NCBI RefSeq assembly: GCF_002093745.1 | Contig: NZ_MTSB01000001.1 | Location: 62,001-126,000 of the forward strand | Origin: Pseudomonas graminis | Lineage (GTDB): Bacteria; Pseudomonadota; Gammaproteobacteria; Pseudomonadales; Pseudomonadaceae | Direction of reading: 5' to 3' | Length of the DNA: 64,000 nt | Shown: in pieces, positions 27,576 through 37,731 of the stretch | How positions within the stretch are numbered: the stretch's first letter is position 1 | Layout: every line of letters begins with the position of its first letter | Notes under the pieces: generated by a model | The model's database searches: none | What the model was told of the DNA's origin: nothing | What the model saw: only the letters and a program-made list of their open reading frames with translations | Made by a program: the position numbers and the translations under genes

Positions 27576-27636
27576 CTGCCTATGACTTCTCAGTGGGTAC
27601 CTGACCAGTAATTTCCAAGAAGTCACTTCATGGCAG
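27551..27636 (-). ncRNA. Candidate small RNA upstream of pcaR
   Basis: On the minus strand a sigma70-like promoter (27670-27644) is followed about 90 bases later by a perfect 10-bp GC-rich terminator stem (CGGCCTTGCT / AGCAAGGCCG) and TTTT. Between them TGACTTCT and AGAAGTCA can pair around a 29-base loop, and no reading frame longer than a few codons exists. No minus-strand protein gene reads into this terminator, so the best explanation is a free small RNA of roughly 90 nt. It is not one of the small RNAs I can recognise: it lacks the multiple GGA loops of Rsm RNAs and the AACAACAA boxes of Crc RNAs. The 5' end is estimated. Confidence 0.55.
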
Positions 27637-27643
27637 CGGTAAA

Positions 27644-27670
27644 GGTATAAGCATATGTGCATCGGGTCAA
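27644..27670 (-). promoter_or_regulatory. Sigma70-like promoter for the candidate small RNA
   Basis: TTGACC (27670-27665) and TATACC (27649-27644) are 15 bases apart, or 17 if TACCTT is taken as the -10. They face leftwards, away from pcaR, and the -35 box ends 2 bases from an inverted repeat proposed as a PcaR site. Confidence 0.5.
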
Positions 27671-27672
27671 TT

Positions 27673-27702
27673 GCGATTATCGGCCACCTGTTCGATAATC
27701 GC
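27673..27702. promoter_or_regulatory. Inverted repeat, candidate PcaR operator
   Basis: GCGATTATCG (27673-27682) and CGATAATCGC (27693-27702) form a perfect 10-bp inverted repeat with a 10-base spacer, 85 bases before pcaR. The core GTTCGATAATCGCAC (27690-27704) resembles the IclR-type site recognised by PcaR as I recall it. The same core recurs before pcaI. Confidence 0.6.
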
Positions 27703-27787
27703 ACGGACCGGCGTGCGCGTCACGGCTTGAAATGTTCTGAATCCTGCGTGTTACAAGGCCTGAACGAGTGTTACAGAGGGTGCGACC

Positions 27788-28630
27788 ATGAACGATGAAC
27801 TGCGTAATTCTTTTGCCTCATTGGCACCGCCCATCGTGGCTTCACCTGCCAAGCGTATTCAGGCCCTGACCGGTGACCCTGACTTCATGACCTCGTTGGC
27901 GCGTGGGCTGGCGGTCATTCATGCCTTTCAGGAGCGCAAACGGCACCTGACCATCGCGCAGATCAGCCACCGGACAGAGATCCCCCGGGCGGCGGTGCGC
28001 CGTTGTCTGCACACCCTGATCAAGCTGGGTTACGCGACCACCGACGGGCGCACGTATTCGTTGCTGCCCAAGGTGTTGACCCTGGGTCATGCCTATCTGT
28101 CATCGACGCCCCTGGCCACGTCTTCGCAGCCTTATCTGGACCGCATGAGCGATCAACTGCACGAGGCGTGCAACATGGCGACGCTGGAAGGCGATGACAT
28201 TCTTTATATAGCCCGCTCGGCAACCACTCAGCGTCTGATCTCGGTGGACCTTTCCGTCGGTGGTCGTCTGCCGGCTTATTGCACGTCCATGGGGCGAATC
28301 CTGTTGGCGGCGCTGGATGACGTGTCGTTGCAGGAGTACCTGGACCACGTCGATCTGCAGCCCAAGACCAGCCGGACCATTCGTACGCCCGAAGCGTTGC
28401 TTGAATGCCTGCAACTGGTTCGTCAACAAGGCTGGTGCATTGTCGATCAGGAACTTGAGCAAGGGCTGCGTTCGATTGCCGTACCGGTTTATGATGCGTC
28501 GGGTCAGGTTCTGGCGGCGCTGAATGTCAGCACCAGTGCCGGGCGCGTAGCGCGTAGCGAGCTGGAGCAGCGTTTTCTGCCGATCATGCTCGACGCCAGT
28601 CGCGACCTGAGTACCCAGCTGTTTACCTGA
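27788..28630 (+). CDS. pcaR: Beta-ketoadipate pathway regulator PcaR (IclR family)
   Basis: The 280-residue protein has an N-terminal winged helix-turn-helix (LTIAQISHRTEIPRAAVRRCLHTLIKLGYA, about residues 58-87). The C-terminal IclR effector domain follows (GDDILYIARSATTQRLISVDLSVGGRLPAYCTSMGRILLA, GWCIVDQELEQGLRSIAVPVYDASG). The ordered IclR domains and the position directly before pcaIJF identify PcaR, which activates pca genes in response to beta-ketoadipate and regulates itself. A candidate operator lies in its own upstream region and a similar one precedes pcaI. Confidence 0.93.
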   Translation: MNDELRNSFASLAPPIVASPAKRIQALTGDPDFMTSLARGLAVIHAFQERKRHLTIAQISHRTEIPRAAVRRCLHTLIKLGYATTDGRTYSLLPKVLTLGHAYLSSTPLATSSQPYLDRMSDQLHEACNMATLEGDDILYIARSATTQRLISVDLSVGGRLPAYCTSMGRILLAALDDVSLQEYLDHVDLQPKTSRTIRTPEALLECLQLVRQQGWCIVDQELEQGLRSIAVPVYDASGQVLAALNVSTSAGRVARSELEQRFLPIMLDASRDLSTQLFT

Positions 28631-28661
28631 TGCCCTGAGGTGTGCCCTCGCAAGTGAATTT

Positions 28662-28693
28662 GTTCGGTTACCGAACGGTTAGTCGATTATCGG
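28662..28693. promoter_or_regulatory. Candidate PcaR sites upstream of pcaI
   Basis: GTTCGGTTACCGAAC (28662-28676) is a near-perfect palindrome. It is followed by CGATTATCGG (28684-28693), which repeats the core found upstream of pcaR. Both lie 97-128 bases before the pcaI start. Confidence 0.5.
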
Positions 28694-28789
28694 ATTGTTT
28701 GCCAAGTGGCTCAGGCTTAACCTCATTTTCATTCCGGCGCAGGTTGTTCGCGCTGATCAATGAACGTGAAGTCGGGTTCGGAGCACCTC

Positions 28790-29647
28790 ATGGCAGACAT
28801 TCTTTCTTTACGCGACGCGGTGAAGCAACTGGTCAACGATGGCGACACCGTTGCGCTTGAGGGCTTCACCCATCTGATTCCCACGGCCGCTGGCCATGAA
28901 ATCATCCGTCAGGGCAAAAAAGACCTGACCCTGGTGCGCATGACCCCTGACCTGATCTACGACCAGTTGATCGGTGCCGGTTGTGCGAAACGTCTGATTT
29001 TCTCGTGGGGCGGCAACCCTGGTGTTGGCTCGCTGCACCGTTTGCGCGATGCCGTCGAAAAGCAATGGCCGCGTGCGATGGAAATCGAAGAACACAGCCA
29101 CGCTGACCTCGCCAATGCTTACGTGGCCGGTGCGTCGGGCTTGCCTTTCGCGGTACTGCGCGCGTATGCCGGTTCTGACCTGCCCAAGGTCAACCCGCTG
29201 ATCAAGACCGTCACTTGCCCGTTCACCGGGGAAGTGCTGGCTGCGGTGCCTTCGGTACGCCCGGACGTGACCGTGATTCACGCGCAGAAGGCCGACCGCA
29301 AAGGCAATGTGCTGCTGTGGGGCATTCTCGGTGCTCAGAAAGAAGCTGCATTGGCTGCCAAGCGCTGCATCGTGACCGTGGAAGAGATCGTCGAAGACCT
29401 CAAGGCACCGATGAACTCCTGCGTACTGCCGACCTGGGCGCTGAGCGCGGTTTGCCTGGTGCCCGGCGGTGCGCACCCGTCCTACGCGCATGGCTACTAC
29501 GAGCGGGACAACCCGTTCTATCAAGCCTGGGACCCGATTGCCCGCGACCGCGATACCTTCACGGCGTGGATCGACGAATACATCCACGGCACAGCAGATT
29601 TCAGCGAATTCCAGAGCAAGCTGGCTCGCGCTTCGGAGGCCAAATAA
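28790..29647 (+). CDS. pcaI: 3-oxoadipate CoA-transferase subunit A
   Basis: The 285-residue alpha subunit of the enzyme moves CoA from succinyl-CoA to beta-ketoadipate. The start is ATG 28790 (MADILSLRDAV, GGAG 7 bases upstream). The conserved opening LVNDGDTVALEGFTHLIPTAAGHEIIRQG and FSWGGNPGVGSLHRLRDAVE are typical of the Pseudomonas PcaI/CatI type. The stop overlaps the pcaJ start (TAATG), consistent with coupled synthesis of the two subunits. Confidence 0.95.
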   Translation: MADILSLRDAVKQLVNDGDTVALEGFTHLIPTAAGHEIIRQGKKDLTLVRMTPDLIYDQLIGAGCAKRLIFSWGGNPGVGSLHRLRDAVEKQWPRAMEIEEHSHADLANAYVAGASGLPFAVLRAYAGSDLPKVNPLIKTVTCPFTGEVLAAVPSVRPDVTVIHAQKADRKGNVLLWGILGAQKEAALAAKRCIVTVEEIVEDLKAPMNSCVLPTWALSAVCLVPGGAHPSYAHGYYERDNPFYQAWDPIARDRDTFTAWIDEYIHGTADFSEFQSKLARASEAK

Positions 29648-30426
29648 TGACGTACTCCACCAGTGAAATGATGACCGTGGCGGCCGCTCGCCGTTTGCGT
29701 AACGGCTCGGTCTGCTTTGTCGGCATCGGCCTGCCTTCCAAGGCGGCGAACCTTGCACGGCTCACGTCTTCGCCCGACGTGGTGCTGATCTACGAATCCG
29801 GCCCGATTGGCGCCAAGCCCACCGTGTTGCCGCTGTCGATTGGCGACGGTGAACTGGCGGAAACCGCGGACACCGTCGTTTCCACCAGCGAGATTTTCCG
29901 CTACTGGCTGCAAGGCGGTCGGGTCGATGTCGGTTTTCTGGGCGCTGCGCAAGTGGATCGCTTCGGCAATATCAACACCACCGTCGTAGGCGATTATCAC
30001 CACCCGAAAGTCCGCCTGCCCGGTGCCGGAGGCGCGCCGGAAATTGCGGGCTCGGCGAAGTCGGTGTTGATCATTCTCAAACAGTCGGCGCGCTCATTCG
30101 TCAACAAGCTCGATTTCATCACTTCGGTCGGTCATGGCGAAGGCGGCGATTCGCGCAAGCGTCTCGGGCTGCCGGGCGCGGGGCCTGTGGGGATCATCAC
30201 GGACCTGTGCATCATGGAACCGGAGGAGGGCACTCACGAGTTCATCGTGACCACACTGCACCCAGGCGTTACCCGCGAACAGGTCATCGCTGCCACGGGG
30301 TGGGAAATCCGTTTTGCGGAGAATGTGGTGGTGTCTGAAGAACCCACGGACGTCGAGCTGACAGCGCTGCGGGATCTGGAAGCCCGTACTGCCGCTGCTC
30401 ATGGCCAGGTTGCAGGAGAAGCGTGA
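29647..30426 (+). CDS. pcaJ: 3-oxoadipate CoA-transferase subunit B
   Basis: This is the 259-residue beta subunit, starting at the ATG that overlaps the pcaI stop. It carries the family I CoA-transferase catalytic glutamate in [12 protein letters not shown] (about residue 50) and the glycine-rich [21 protein letters not shown]. Together with PcaI it makes beta-ketoadipyl-CoA. Its own stop overlaps the pcaF start codon (TGATG). A longer upstream in-frame extension inside pcaI is not real. Confidence 0.95.
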   Translation: MTYSTSEMMTVAAARRLRNGSVCFVGIGLPSKAANLARLTSSPDVVLIYESGPIGAKPTVLPLSIGDGELAETADTVVSTSEIFRYWLQGGRVDVGFLGAAQVDRFGNINTTVVGDYHHPKVRLPGAGGAPEIAGSAKSVLIILKQSARSFVNKLDFITSVGHGEGGDSRKRLGLPGAGPVGIITDLCIMEPEEGTHEFIVTTLHPGVTREQVIAATGWEIRFAENVVVSEEPTDVELTALRDLEARTAAAHGQVAGEA

Positions 30427-31625
30427 TGCGTGACGTCTTTATCTGCGATGCGATTCGTACCCCGATTGGCCGTTTCGGCGGCGGTTTGTCCACGGTCCGT
30501 GCCGACGATCTGGCTGCCATACCGATCAAGGCACTGATGGAGCGCAACCCCGCCGTCAACTGGGAAGAGGTTGATGAAGTGTTTCTCGGCTGCGCCAATC
30601 AGGCCGGTGAGGACAACCGTAACGTGGCGCGCATGGCGGCCTTGCTCGCCGGGCTGCCGAAAAGCGTTCCGGGCGTCACGCTCAATCGCCTTTGCGCATC
30701 GGGCATGGATGCCATCGGCACCGCGTTCCGGGCCATCGCTTCGGGAGAGATGGAGCTGGCGATTGCTGGTGGCGTGGAGTCAATGTCTCGCGCGCCGTTC
30801 GTGATGGGCAAAGCCGACGCTGCGTTTTCGCGCAACATGAAACTCGAAGACACCACCATTGGCTGGCGCTTCATCAATCCGGCCATGAAGGCTTTATACG
30901 GTGTGGATTCCATGCCGGAGACGGGCGACAACGTCGCGACGGATTTCAATATTTCTCGAGCCGATCAGGACGCTTTCGCCCTGCGCAGCCAGCAACGCAC
31001 TGCCGTTGCTCAGGCTGCGGGCTTTTTCGAGGAAGAAATCGTGCCGGTGCGGGTCGCGCACAAAAAAGGCGAAACGGTTGTCGACAAGGATGAGCATCCG
31101 CGTGGCGATACCAGCCTGGAAACCCTGAGCAAACTCAAGCCGGTCAATGGTTCGGATCAGACCGTCACTGCTGGCAATGCATCCGGCGTCAACGACGGTG
31201 CCGCTGCACTGATTCTGGCTTCCGCCGAGGCGGTCAAAAAGCACGGTCTGACCCCTCGCGCCCGCGTGCTGGGCATGGCCAGTGCCGCCGTCGAACCTCG
31301 GGTGATGGGCATCGGTCCGGTGCCGGCAGTGCGCAAACTGGTCGAGCGTTTAGGCCTGGCCGTTGCCGACTTCGACGTGATCGAACTCAACGAGGCGTTT
31401 GCCAGCCAAGGCCTGGCGGTCTTGCGCGAACTCGGCTTGGCGGACGATGCTCCGCAGGTCAACCCCAATGGCGGCGCGATTGCCCTCGGGCACCCGCTGG
31501 GCATGAGTGGCGCACGGCTGGTATTGACCGCGTTGCACCATCTGGAAAAAACCGGCGGACGCCGAGGTCTGGCAACCATGTGCGTCGGTGTAGGGCAGGG
31601 GCTGGCACTGGCCATAGAACGTTAA
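30426..31625 (+). CDS. pcaF: Beta-ketoadipyl-CoA thiolase
   Basis: The 399-residue thiolase cleaves beta-ketoadipyl-CoA to succinyl-CoA and acetyl-CoA. Visible catalytic motifs are [11 protein letters not shown] (active Cys about 90), [24 protein letters not shown] (His) and [10 protein letters not shown] (second Cys). ATG 30426 overlaps the pcaJ stop by one base; a GTG one codon earlier is possible. It is the third gene of the pcaIJF unit and the last step of the pathway. Confidence 0.95.
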   Translation: MRDVFICDAIRTPIGRFGGGLSTVRADDLAAIPIKALMERNPAVNWEEVDEVFLGCANQAGEDNRNVARMAALLAGLPKSVPGVTLNRLCASGMDAIGTAFRAIASGEMELAIAGGVESMSRAPFVMGKADAAFSRNMKLEDTTIGWRFINPAMKALYGVDSMPETGDNVATDFNISRADQDAFALRSQQRTAVAQAAGFFEEEIVPVRVAHKKGETVVDKDEHPRGDTSLETLSKLKPVNGSDQTVTAGNASGVNDGAAALILASAEAVKKHGLTPRARVLGMASAAVEPRVMGIGPVPAVRKLVERLGLAVADFDVIELNEAFASQGLAVLRELGLADDAPQVNPNGGAIALGHPLGMSGARLVLTALHHLEKTGGRRGLATMCVGVGQGLALAIER

Positions 31626-31653
31626 AACCTTCTGCATCAACCCTGTTGTTCAG

Positions 31654-31707
31654 CAACCCGGTTCATCTGTTTGCCTCCACGAAAAGGCATGCTGATGAAC
31701 CGGGTTG
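31654..31707 (+). promoter_or_regulatory. Long hairpin between pcaF and pcaT
   Basis: CAACCCGGTTCATC (31654-31667) pairs perfectly with GATGAACCGGGTTG (31694-31707) over 14 bp, with an inner TGCCT/AGGCA stem in the 26-base loop. It has no T-run of note, so it may be a partial terminator, a processing site or an mRNA stabiliser separating pcaIJF from pcaT. Confidence 0.55.
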
Positions 31708-31771
31708 TTGTGCTTGGTCGAAGAGGATGTTACAGCTTGTTTCTTATGGACGTTTTGCTTGGGGGAAAATA

Positions 31772-33073
31772 ATGACGACAACATCAAAAGCACCGCATTA
31801 CACCGGCGAGGAGCGAAGCAAAAGAATCTTCGCGATTGTCGGTGCGTCTTCAGGGAATCTGGTCGAATGGTTCGACTTTTATATCTATGCGTTCTGCGCC
31901 ATCTATTTCGCGCCCGCCTTCTTTCCTTCCGATGATCCGACTGTTCAGTTGCTCAACACCGCGGGTGTATTTGCGGCCGGCTTTCTGATGCGTCCGATTG
32001 GTGGCTGGCTGTTTGGCCGCGTGGCCGACAAACATGGCCGCAAGAACTCGATGCTGATTTCGGTCACCATGATGTGCGCGGGTTCTTTGATCATCGCGTG
32101 TCTGCCCACGTATGCATCCATTGGCGCCTGGGCGCCTGCGTTGTTGCTGATGGCGCGCCTGCTTCAAGGGCTGTCGGTGGGGGGAGAATACGGCACCACG
32201 GCAACTTACATGAGTGAAGTGGCATTGCGTGGGCAGCGTGGTTTCTATGCGTCGTTTCAATACGTGACGTTGATCGGCGGCCAGTTGCTGGCGGTGCTGA
32301 CGGTGGTGATTCTGCAGCAGTTTCTCAGCACCGAAGAGTTACGCGCCTACGGCTGGCGTATCCCGTTCGTGATCGGTGCGGCAGCCGCTGTCATCGCCCT
32401 GTTGCTGCGTCGCACACTCAATGAAACCACCACCGCCGAAACGCGCCAGGACAAGGATGCGGGCAGTATCGTTGCGCTCTTCAAGAACCACGCCGCTGCG
32501 TTTATCACGGTACTGGGCTATACCGCCGGTGGCTCGTTGATTTTCTACACCTTCACCACTTACATGCAAAAGTACCTGGTCAATACCGGTGGCATGGAAG
32601 CCAAAACGGCCAGCTACATCATGACGGGCGCGCTGTTTCTGTACATGTGCATGCAGCCGTTCTTCGGCATGCTGGCGGACCGTATCGGTCGGCGTAATTC
32701 GATGTTGTTGTTCGGCGCACTGGGCACGTTGTGTACGGTGCCGATTCTGATGACCCTGAAAACCACGACCAATCCGTTTATTGCGTTCGCACTGATTACG
32801 CTGGCGTTGGCGATTGTCAGCTTCTACACCTCGATCAGCGGGCTGGTCAAAGCCGAGATGTTTCCGCCTCAGGTGCGTGCGCTGGGCGTGGGGCTGGCGT
32901 ATGCGGTGGCCAACGCGATGTTCGGTGGCTCGGCGGAGTGGGTGGCCTTGAAGCTCAAGAGCGCCGGGATGGAAAACAGCTTCTACTGGTACGTGACGGC
33001 CATGATGGCGGTCGCTTTCCTGTTCAGCCTGCGGCTGCCAAAAGAGCCGAAATATCTGCATCAGGATCACTGA
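31772..33073 (+). CDS. pcaT: MFS dicarboxylate / beta-ketoadipate permease PcaT
   Basis: This 433-residue major facilitator protein of the metabolite:H+ symporter (KgtP-like) group has the signature loops [21 protein letters not shown] and [22 protein letters not shown] plus about 12 membrane helices. Start ATG 31772 follows GGGGGA. Directly downstream of pcaF, it is best read as PcaT, which imports beta-ketoadipate or alpha-ketoglutarate. A closely related permease is encoded at 45084-46409. Confidence 0.85.
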   Translation: MTTTSKAPHYTGEERSKRIFAIVGASSGNLVEWFDFYIYAFCAIYFAPAFFPSDDPTVQLLNTAGVFAAGFLMRPIGGWLFGRVADKHGRKNSMLISVTMMCAGSLIIACLPTYASIGAWAPALLLMARLLQGLSVGGEYGTTATYMSEVALRGQRGFYASFQYVTLIGGQLLAVLTVVILQQFLSTEELRAYGWRIPFVIGAAAAVIALLLRRTLNETTTAETRQDKDAGSIVALFKNHAAAFITVLGYTAGGSLIFYTFTTYMQKYLVNTGGMEAKTASYIMTGALFLYMCMQPFFGMLADRIGRRNSMLLFGALGTLCTVPILMTLKTTTNPFIAFALITLALAIVSFYTSISGLVKAEMFPPQVRALGVGLAYAVANAMFGGSAEWVALKLKSAGMENSFYWYVTAMMAVAFLFSLRLPKEPKYLHQDH

Positions 33074-33093
33074 TCGCCGAGGTGTTCAGCCAT

Positions 33094-33125
33094 AAAAAAA
33101 CCCACCTGATCAGGTGGGTTTTTTT
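33094..33125. terminator. Bidirectional intrinsic terminator
   Basis: A 32-base perfect palindrome (A7-CCCACCTGA / TCAGGTGGG-T7) lies between the convergent pcaT and oprM genes and stops transcription from both sides. Confidence 0.9.
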
Positions 33126-33136
33126 GTGCGCTGCAA

Positions 33137-34597
33137 TCAGAACAATTGAACCGAAGGCTTCTCTTTGGAGATGGTTTCGGTCTGCCCGGTTCTTTCATAC
33201 CAGCCGCCGCCGAGGGCCTTGTACAGGTTGACCTCGCTGGTCAGCTGCGACAGGCGATCGGTGATCAGCGTTTGTTGCGCGCTGAACAACGAGCGCTGGG
33301 CGTCGAGGAAGGTCAGGTTGCTGTCGATGCCAATGCGGTAGCGACGCTCGGCCAGACGGTAGTAGTCCTGGTTGGCCGTGACAAAGTCACGTTGCGCCTG
33401 GAGCTGCTCGTCGTAGGTCTTGCGTGAAGCCAGGCCGTCGGACACTTCCTGGAAGGCGGTCTGAATGGCCTTCTCGTAGTTGGCGACGCTGATTTCTTTC
33501 TGGATTTTCGAGTAATCCAGGCTGGCGCGCAGGTTGCCGGCGTTGAAGATCGGGATGTTGATGCTCGGCTGGAACAACCAGGCTCCGGAACCCGCCTTGA
33601 ACAGGCCAGACAGTTCAGAACTGCTAGTCCCGGCACTGGCCGTCAGGCTAATGCTCGGGAAGAACGCTGCACGTGCTGCGCCGATATTGGCGTTGGCCGC
33701 CTTGAGCGTGTACTCGGCCTGCAGAATGTCAGGGCGACGCTGCAGCAGGTCCGACGGCAAGCCGGCCGGCATTTCGGTCAGCATGTCGGAGTCCAGCAAA
33801 TGGCTGGCCGGCAGGTTGTCAGGCAGGCTGGTGCCCAGCAGCAGCACCAGGCTGTTCTGGTCCTGGGCAACCAGACGCTGGTACTGGGCCAGTTTGGCGC
33901 GGGCGCTTTCGACAGCGGTACGCGACTGGCTCAGGTCCAGGGCCGAAGAAACACCGACTTCATTGCTGCGCGACGTCAGGCGGAAGCTTTCTTCGTAGGT
34001 TTTAAGGGTGTCCTGCGTCAGTTTGAGCAGTTCCTTGTCAGCCTGCCAGGTCATGTAGGCATTGGCGACGCTGGCCACCAGACTGATCTGGGTGCTGCGG
34101 CGCGCTTCTTCAGTGGCGAAGTAGTTTTCCAGTGCCTGTTCGCTGAGGCTGCGTACTCGACCAAACAGGTCCAGCTCATAGGCGCTGACGCCCAGTGTCG
34201 CGGAATAGCTGCTGGTGATGGCGGATTGGCCAGTCTGCGACTGGTCGGCAGGCACGCGTTGGCGACTGCCGCTGCCAGTGGCCGATACCGCGGGGAACAA
34301 GTCCGAACGCTGGATACGGTACTGGGCGCGGTAGGCGTCGATGTTCAGCGCCGCGACCCGAAGGTCACGGTTATTGAGCAACGCGGTCTGAATCAGCTGT
34401 TGCAAGGCCGGGTCGTTGAAGAAGTGGCGCCAGCCTTGCTCTGCGGCGGCCATTTTGGCCCCCTCGGCCGGCGAGTACGCCGGACCTTGCGGATACTGTG
34501 CGGCGACCGGAGCTTCCGGCTGTTTGTAATCGGGGATCAAAGAGCAGCCGCCGAGAATGAACGCGGTAACTGCAAGAGAGATCAATGACTTGCTCAT
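33137..34597 (-). CDS. oprM: RND efflux outer membrane channel (OprM/TtgC type)
   Basis: This 486-residue outer membrane efflux protein is lipidated at Cys18 ([10 protein letters not shown]). It contains two OEP repeats, for example [28 protein letters not shown] and the matching [42 protein letters not shown]. It trimerises as the exit duct for MexA-MexB. Its ATG overlaps the mexB stop by 4 bases. Homologues are OprM of P. aeruginosa and TtgC of P. putida. Confidence 0.93.
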   Translation of the reverse strand: MSKSLISLAVTAFILGGCSLIPDYKQPEAPVAAQYPQGPAYSPAEGAKMAAAEQGWRHFFNDPALQQLIQTALLNNRDLRVAALNIDAYRAQYRIQRSDLFPAVSATGSGSRQRVPADQSQTGQSAITSSYSATLGVSAYELDLFGRVRSLSEQALENYFATEEARRSTQISLVASVANAYMTWQADKELLKLTQDTLKTYEESFRLTSRSNEVGVSSALDLSQSRTAVESARAKLAQYQRLVAQDQNSLVLLLGTSLPDNLPASHLLDSDMLTEMPAGLPSDLLQRRPDILQAEYTLKAANANIGAARAAFFPSISLTASAGTSSSELSGLFKAGSGAWLFQPSINIPIFNAGNLRASLDYSKIQKEISVANYEKAIQTAFQEVSDGLASRKTYDEQLQAQRDFVTANQDYYRLAERRYRIGIDSNLTFLDAQRSLFSAQQTLITDRLSQLTSEVNLYKALGGGWYERTGQTETISKEKPSVQLF

Positions 34598-37500
34598 TGG
34601 CCAGCCTCATCGTGTGAAATATGTTTCTGCTTGCTTTTGAACAGCCCCGAGATCGATACAAAGAACAGGGGCACCCAGAAGATCGCCAGAATAACTGCCG
34701 TGATCATACCGCCAATTACGCCAGTACCGATCGAATGCTGACTGCCCGAACCTGCGCCCGAGGAAATCGCCAGCGGCACGACGCCGAGGATGAACGCCAT
34801 CGACGTCATGATGATCGGACGCAAGCGCATGCGGCAAGCTTCGATTGCTGCGTCGGTGAGGCTCTTGCCCTGTTCATGAAGTTCTTTGGCGAACTCGACG
34901 ATCAGAATGGCGTTCTTCGCCGCCAGACCCACCGTCACCAGCAGCCCGACCTGGAAGAACACATCGTTGGACAAGCCGCGCAGGCTGGTCGCCATCAGCG
35001 CACCGATAACGCCCAACGGGACCACGAGGATGACGGCGATCGGGATCGACCAGCTTTCATACAGCGCCGCCAGACACAGGAACACGACCAGCAACGACAG
35101 CGCGTACAGGGCAGGGGCCTGGGAACCGGACAGACGTTCCTCGTAGGACAGACCTGTCCAGGAGATGCCGATACCTTGCGGCAGCTTCTTGGCCAGGGCC
35201 TCTACTTCAGCCATTGCATCGCCGCTGCTGTAGCCAGGGGCTGGCGTACCGAGAATTTCCTCTGCCGCCACGCCGTTGTAGCGTGACAGTTTTGGCGACC
35301 CGTAAGACCACTTGCCACTGGCAAAGGACGAGAACGGCACCATTTCGCCCGAGCTGTTGCGCACGTACCATTTTTTCAGGTCTTCAGGCGTCATACGGGC
35401 ACCTGCGTCACCCTGGATGTACACCTTCTTCACACGGCCACGGTCGATGAAGTCATTGACGTAGCTGCCACCCAACGCGATGGACAGTGTGTTGTTGATG
35501 TCCGACAGGGTGATACCGAGCGCGCTGGCGCGTTCGTCATCAATGATCAACTGGTATTGCGGCTCGTCGTTCAGCCCGTTCGGGCGCACGCCTGCCAGGA
35601 TCTTGCTTTGCGCAGCCATGCCGAGGAACTGGTTACGTGCCTCCATCAGCTTGGTATGGCCGACGCCGCCCTGGTCTTGCAGATAGACGTCGAAGCCTGT
35701 CGCGTTACCCAGTTCCAGTACCGACGGCGGCACGATGGCGAACACCATCGCATCGCGCAGGCTGAAGAAGTAACCCTGAGCCCGTTTGGCCAGTTCGAAA
35801 ACGCTGTTTTCCGCAGTACGTTCTTCCCACGGCTTGAGCATCACGAACGCGATGGCCGAACTTTGACCACGACCCGCGAAGTTGAAGCCGTTTACCGAGA
35901 ACACCGACTTGACTGCACCGCTTTCCTTGGTGAGCAGGTACTCGCGCATCTGGTCGATGACTTCCTGCGTACGCTCGGTCGAAGAGCCTGCCGGGGTCTG
36001 GATCTGGGCGAAGATAACGCCCTGGTCTTCTTCCGGAAGGAACGCTGCGGGAATACGCATGAACATGAAAACCATGCCGGCGCAGATCAGAACGTAACCC
36101 AGGTAGGCTGGCCACTTGTGCTTGAGCATGTTGCCGACGCCGCGTTCGTAGCTCAGAACGCTGCGGTCGAAGGTGCGGTTGAACCAGCCGAAGAACCCAC
36201 GCTTGGGCTGGCCATGCGTTTTCTCGTCGATGGGCTTGAGCATGGTGGCGCACAGCGCCGGGGTGAAGATCAGCGCCACGACCACCGACAGGGCCATTGC
36301 CGAGACGATGGTGATCGAGAACTGTTTGTAGATCACACCGGTGGAGCCGCCGAAGAATGCCATTGGCAGCAGAACCGCCGACAGCACCAGTGCGATACCT
36401 ACCAATGCACCCTGGATCTGCGTCATGGATTTGATCGTGGCATCGCGCGGGGAGAGCTTTTCTTCCTCCATGACCCGCTCGACGTTTTCCACCACCACAA
36501 TCGCATCGTCCACCAGCAAGCCGATGGCCAGCACCATGCCGAACATGGTCAGGGTGTTGATGGTGAAACCGAAGGCCGCGAGGATGCCGAATGTGCCCAG
36601 CAATACCACCGGAACGGTCATGGTGGTAATGACGGTGGCGCGGAAGTTCTGCAGGAACAGGTACATCACCAGGAACACCAGCACGATGGCTTCGATCAGG
36701 GTGTGAACCACACCGTTGATCGATTCGCTGACGACCGGCGTCGTGTCATACGGGTACACGACTTTCATGCCGGGCGGAAAGAACGGCTCCAGCGATGAAA
36801 CGGTCGCACGGATGGCCTTGGCGGTGTCCAGTGCGTTGGCACCGGTTGCCAGCTTGATCGCCAGACCGGAAGCCGGTTTGCCGTCGAACTGCGAGTCGGT
36901 GCTGTAGTTTTCTGCGCCTAGGCCAACGGTGGCGACGTCTTTCAGGCGAACCTGCGAGCCGTCGGTGTTGACCTTGAGGAAGATGTTGCCGAACTGTTCA
37001 GCCGTCTGCAGACGGGTTTTACCGATGATCGTGGCGTTCAGTTGCTGACCGCTGATCGACGGCAAACCGCCCAGTTGACCGGACGACACCTGAACGTTCT
37101 GTGCGGTAATCGCATTTTTCACGTCCACCGGGGTCAGCTGGAAGTTGTTCAGCTTGGCCGGGTCCAGCCAGATGCGCATGGCGTACTGGGAACCGAACAC
37201 CTGGAAGTCACCCACACCGGAGGTCCGGGAAATCGGGTCCTGCATGTTCGACACGATGTAGTTGGCCAGGTCTTCCTTGCCCATGCTGCCGTCTTCCGAC
37301 ACCAGACCGATCACCATCAGGAAGTTTTTCACTGCCTTGGTAACGCGGATGCCCTGCTGCTGCACTTCTTGCGGCAGCAGCGGCGTGGCCAGGTTGAGCT
37401 TGTTCTGCACCTGCACCTGCGCCGTATCCGGGTTGGTGCCCTGATTGAAGGTCGCGGTGATGGTCATGCTGCCGTCGGAGTTACTTTCCGAACTCACATA

Positions 37501-37728
37501 ACGCAGGTTGTCGATGCCGTTGAGCTGCTGCTCGATGACCTGCACCACGGTGTCCTGCACGGTCTGTGCAGAGGCGCCCGGGTAGGTCACCTGAATGCCG
37601 ATGGCAGGCGGTGCGATGCTCGGGTACTGGTTGATCGGCAGGCTGGAAATAGACAGCGCGCCGACCAGCATGATCACGAGGGCAATAACCCAGGCAAAAA
37701 TGGGTCGATCAATAAAAAATTTCGACAT
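34594..37728 (-). CDS. mexB: RND multidrug efflux pump (MexB/TtgB type)
   Basis: The 1044-residue inner membrane pump has the HAE1-type layout: a first helix ([23 protein letters not shown]), large periplasmic loop, and the central block with [18 protein letters not shown] that supplies the paired proton-relay Asp residues in helix 4. A second loop and the remaining helices follow. It uses the proton gradient to expel antibiotics, dyes, detergents and plant phenolics. It follows mexA by 3 bases and overlaps oprM by 4. No damage is seen. Confidence 0.95.
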   Translation of the reverse strand: MSKFFIDRPIFAWVIALVIMLVGALSISSLPINQYPSIAPPAIGIQVTYPGASAQTVQDTVVQVIEQQLNGIDNLRYVSSESNSDGSMTITATFNQGTNPDTAQVQVQNKLNLATPLLPQEVQQQGIRVTKAVKNFLMVIGLVSEDGSMGKEDLANYIVSNMQDPISRTSGVGDFQVFGSQYAMRIWLDPAKLNNFQLTPVDVKNAITAQNVQVSSGQLGGLPSISGQQLNATIIGKTRLQTAEQFGNIFLKVNTDGSQVRLKDVATVGLGAENYSTDSQFDGKPASGLAIKLATGANALDTAKAIRATVSSLEPFFPPGMKVVYPYDTTPVVSESINGVVHTLIEAIVLVFLVMYLFLQNFRATVITTMTVPVVLLGTFGILAAFGFTINTLTMFGMVLAIGLLVDDAIVVVENVERVMEEEKLSPRDATIKSMTQIQGALVGIALVLSAVLLPMAFFGGSTGVIYKQFSITIVSAMALSVVVALIFTPALCATMLKPIDEKTHGQPKRGFFGWFNRTFDRSVLSYERGVGNMLKHKWPAYLGYVLICAGMVFMFMRIPAAFLPEEDQGVIFAQIQTPAGSSTERTQEVIDQMREYLLTKESGAVKSVFSVNGFNFAGRGQSSAIAFVMLKPWEERTAENSVFELAKRAQGYFFSLRDAMVFAIVPPSVLELGNATGFDVYLQDQGGVGHTKLMEARNQFLGMAAQSKILAGVRPNGLNDEPQYQLIIDDERASALGITLSDINNTLSIALGGSYVNDFIDRGRVKKVYIQGDAGARMTPEDLKKWYVRNSSGEMVPFSSFASGKWSYGSPKLSRYNGVAAEEILGTPAPGYSSGDAMAEVEALAKKLPQGIGISWTGLSYEERLSGSQAPALYALSLLVVFLCLAALYESWSIPIAVILVVPLGVIGALMATSLRGLSNDVFFQVGLLVTVGLAAKNAILIVEFAKELHEQGKSLTDAAIEACRMRLRPIIMTSMAFILGVVPLAISSGAGSGSQHSIGTGVIGGMITAVILAIFWVPLFFVSISGLFKSKQKHISHDEAGQ

Positions 37729-37731
37729 GGG

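Noticed and set aside
27414..27704. A 96-codon minus-strand frame over the candidate small RNA
   Set aside because: It has no ribosome site, no family resemblance, and runs straight through the terminator stem, so a non-coding RNA is the better reading.
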